Source: Chondrinema litorale
GTDB lineage: Bacteria > Bacteroidota > Bacteroidia > Cytophagales > Flammeovirgaceae
Length of the DNA: 64,000 nucleotides
Direction of reading: 5' to 3'
Assembly: GCF_026250525.1 (NCBI RefSeq)
Contig: NZ_CP111050.1
Location: 62,001-126,000, forward strand
Positions 61,938 through 64,000 of this stretch are shown here, piece after piece. The notes beneath the pieces were generated by a model, which was given only the letters and a program-made list of their open reading frames with translations, made no database searches and was not told the origin of the DNA. Position numbers and translations under genes: made by a program. Positions within the stretch are counted from its first letter, which is position 1. Every line of letters begins with the position of its first letter.

Positions 61938-63913
61938 TGATGACTAGAACGATGAAGCATACATTCATGAAAAAATTAGGAATTATACATTTGATATTGT
62001 TTGGTTTGCTATCAGTTGCCTTTGCACAAGACGATAGCAATCCTGAAAGTGAATTTTATAAGATTGTTACTCTTCCGGTAAACGAAGGTATGTTGTTGGA
62101 AGTAGGTGGTATGGCTACACTTCCAGATGGCAGAGTTGCTTTGTGCACCAGAAGAGGAGATGTGTATTTGGTAGAAAACGCTACCATGGCAGATGGTGAA
62201 TTTCCAAAATATAAATTGTTTGCATCTGGTTTACATGAAGCTTTAGGTTTAGCCTATAAAGACAATGCAATCTTTGTTACACAACGTGGTGAGTTAACCA
62301 AGTTGAAAGATACCAATGGAGATGACATTGCAGATGTTTACGAAACAGTTTACGACTGGCCACTTTCTGGACACTACCATGAGTATTCTTACGGTCCAAA
62401 AATTATGGAAGATGGAAGTATGATGGTAACAGGTAACGTAGCTTTCGGTAACGAAGAATGGTGGCGTGGTGAAAGTAGAGTGCCTTGGAGAGGTTGGGCA
62501 ATGAAAATTTCTCCTGACGGACAAATGGAGCCATTTGCTACTGGTATGCGTTCTCCTTGTGGTTTAGGAGTTTACGAAGGTGAATTTTTCTATACTGATA
62601 ACCAAGGTGACTGGATGGGCTCTGGTGGTATTTGGCATGTTAAAAAAGGTGGATTTATGGGACACCCTGCTGGCCTTTCTTGGTCAAAAGAACCTAATTC
62701 TCCAATCGATTTAACACCTGAGCAATTCTACGCTAAAATCGATATCAGACAAGAAAAGAAAGATGGTAGATTTATAAAGCCAGCTAATATTCAAGACGAA
62801 GAAAATCCTGACTTTTTATTCAAAGCAAAAGAGGAATTTCCTCAAGTTCAATTGCCTTCAGTTTGGTTACCTCATGGTGTTTTAGGTATTTCTAACTCAG
62901 AAATTAAAGAGATCAAAACTAACCAATTCGGACCTTTTAAAGGACAATTATTAATTGGAGATCAAGGGCAAAGTAAAATTATGCGTGTAGCTTTAGAGAA
63001 AGTAAAAGGAGAATACCAAGGTGTTGCTTTCGATTTCCGTTCTGGTTTTCAGTCTGGTGTATTAAGAATGAGCTGGGGACACGATGGTTCAATCTTCGTA
63101 GGTGAAACTAACAGAGGTTGGGGTTCTGCTGGTAATACTAACTCTGGTTTAGAGAGACTAGTTTGGACTGGTAAAGTACCTTTCGAAATGAAAAATATTA
63201 CTGCAAAACCAGATGGTTTCGAAATCGAATTTACTTATCCGGTAGACAAAAAATCTGCTGAAGATTTAGATTCTTATAATGGTAGAAACTTCACATATAA
63301 GTACCATGCTGTTTATGGTAGCCCAACTGTAAACGACGAAGACCTTAAAATTAAAGGTGTAAAAGTTTCGGAAGATGGTAAAAAGGTAAGAGTAGTTGTT
63401 GAGAATATGCGTCAGTATTATGTACATCAGATCAATGTAACTGGTGTTACTGCTGGTCATGGTACATTAAACCTGCTACACCCAACTGGTTATTACACTT
63501 TAAATAACATTCCAGATGGTGATAAACTTTCTTCTAGTGAGTTAAGCACTTATCGTTCTTCATTAGAAGCTTCAGCTAAAAAAGCTGCTGCTGCTAAAAA
63601 AGCACAAGCTGCCGCTGCCGCAAAAGCGAAAGCAAAAAGTGCTGCATCAGCGAAAGCACCAACATTTGCTGAAATTAAGCCATTATTAACTAAGAATACT
63701 TGTAATGCTTGTCATTCAGAAGATAAGAAAGTTGTAGGCCCAGCATTTAAAGAAGTGGCAAAAAGAGGATACTCTGATGAAAAAATTGTAGAACTTATTT
63801 ACAACCCTGAACCAGCTAACTGGCCAGGATATGCCACTCCCATGGCGCCAATGCCGCAAGTGCCAAAAGATGAGGCACTCAAAATAGCGAAGTGGATAAA
63901 TTCGTTGGATTAA
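61937..63913 (+). CDS. Exported beta-propeller dehydrogenase-like protein with C-terminal cytochrome c
   Basis: The ATG at 61937 overlaps the preceding stop (TAATG); ATG at 61967 would give a cleaner signal peptide (MKKLGIIHLILFGLLSVAFA). About 658 residues follow: a propeller of the sorbosone/PQQ-dehydrogenase type (about 45-420), an Ig-like part (about 425-545), an Ala/Lys linker (about 550-580) and a class I cytochrome c with the haem motif CNACH (Cys589, Cys592, His593) and a Met-rich axial region (TPMAPMP). It likely oxidises a sugar or glycoside and passes electrons to the haem. A strong terminator closes the operon. Confidence 0.88.
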   Translation: MMTRTMKHTFMKKLGIIHLILFGLLSVAFAQDDSNPESEFYKIVTLPVNEGMLLEVGGMATLPDGRVALCTRRGDVYLVENATMADGEFPKYKLFASGLHEALGLAYKDNAIFVTQRGELTKLKDTNGDDIADVYETVYDWPLSGHYHEYSYGPKIMEDGSMMVTGNVAFGNEEWWRGESRVPWRGWAMKISPDGQMEPFATGMRSPCGLGVYEGEFFYTDNQGDWMGSGGIWHVKKGGFMGHPAGLSWSKEPNSPIDLTPEQFYAKIDIRQEKKDGRFIKPANIQDEENPDFLFKAKEEFPQVQLPSVWLPHGVLGISNSEIKEIKTNQFGPFKGQLLIGDQGQSKIMRVALEKVKGEYQGVAFDFRSGFQSGVLRMSWGHDGSIFVGETNRGWGSAGNTNSGLERLVWTGKVPFEMKNITAKPDGFEIEFTYPVDKKSAEDLDSYNGRNFTYKYHAVYGSPTVNDEDLKIKGVKVSEDGKKVRVVVENMRQYYVHQINVTGVTAGHGTLNLLHPTGYYTLNNIPDGDKLSSSELSTYRSSLEASAKKAAAAKKAQAAAAAKAKAKSAASAKAPTFAEIKPLLTKNTCNACHSEDKKVVGPAFKEVAKRGYSDEKIVELIYNPEPANWPGYATPMAPMPQVPKDEALKIAKWINSLD

Positions 63914-63919
63914 TTTTCT

Positions 63920-63953
63920 AAAAAGGGTATCTCTTAGAGATACCCTTTTTTTT
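63920..63953 (+). terminator. Rho-independent terminator
   Basis: Nearly continuous palindrome AAAAAGGGTATCTCT (63920-63934) paired with 63936-63950, ending in a T-tract; it ends the DUF1080/cytochrome operon. Confidence 0.93.
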
Positions 63954-64000
63954 CATAATGATTTTACTGCTATCTTGTAGACGAAATTTTAGACTTTAAT

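Noticed and set aside
1..64000. tRNA, rRNA or transposase genes
   Set aside because: None was recognised by eye on either strand; short degenerate matches in AT-rich gaps were not convincing.

Overview
The window looks like DNA from a low-GC member of the Bacteroidota, most likely the order Cytophagales. The signs are a type IX secretion (T9SS) C-terminal sorting domain at the left edge, several Bacteroidota-typical families (DUF4199, paired DUF3857 proteins, an exported S41 tricorn-like protease, PRC-barrel and YtxH-like small proteins), weak Shine-Dalgarno signals with occasional TTG starts, and very AT-rich intergenic DNA. No rRNA, tRNA, CRISPR array or transposase was seen.

The left part (about 2.0-6.9 kb) carries a replication and partition module: a Rep_3-type initiator, an iteron array of eight direct repeats plus four outlying copies (one inverted), a half-iteron inverted repeat over the rep promoter, a small ParA with a ribbon-helix-helix partner, a repeat-rich candidate centromere and a DinD/BRO-N gene. 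The whole window may therefore belong to a plasmid, megaplasmid or chromid.

From 6.9 to 23.6 kb come a DUF3857/transglutaminase-like pair (one apparently non-catalytic), a three-gene set (Cys-less ArsC-like protein, type II NADH dehydrogenase, HD-PycTM membrane protein) and a stress and regulation group: site-2 protease with CBS domains, DUF4199, a kinase with two ATPase modules and its response regulator, a coiled-coil protein, MscS, an NtrC-type regulator, Dps, a YtxH-like protein and a PRC-barrel protein.

From 23.8 to 32.3 kb two large hybrid histidine kinases converge with directly adjoining stop codons. From 33.0 to 41.7 kb lie mainly single metabolic genes (CDF transporter, DinB-like, HAD, APH-like kinase, gamma-glutamyltransferase, Tat-exported Gfo/Idh oxidoreductase) and a receiver domain without a normal start codon.

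From 41.8 to 50.9 kb there is a dense signalling island of two divergent operons. The minus-strand one (kinase, kinase, regulator, regulator) begins with a kinase whose three-helix membrane domain aligns without gaps to the plant ethylene receptor ETR1 and keeps the copper-ligand Cys and His. The plus-strand one has a PAS kinase, a CheB-CheR-PAS-kinase fusion and a response regulator. This island is the best candidate for an unusual system here.

The right end (51.2-64 kb) holds small enzymes and regulators (YdeI-like, macro domain, aldo/keto reductase, darcynin-like, Crp/Fnr regulator with a nearby FNR-like palindrome, acetyltransferase, a 56-residue membrane protein, a lipoprotein), then exported proteins: the tricorn-like protease, and a translationally coupled pair of a DUF1080/PA14-like protein and a beta-propeller dehydrogenase-like protein with a C-terminal cytochrome c. 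All family assignments come from reading motifs by eye; no database search was possible.
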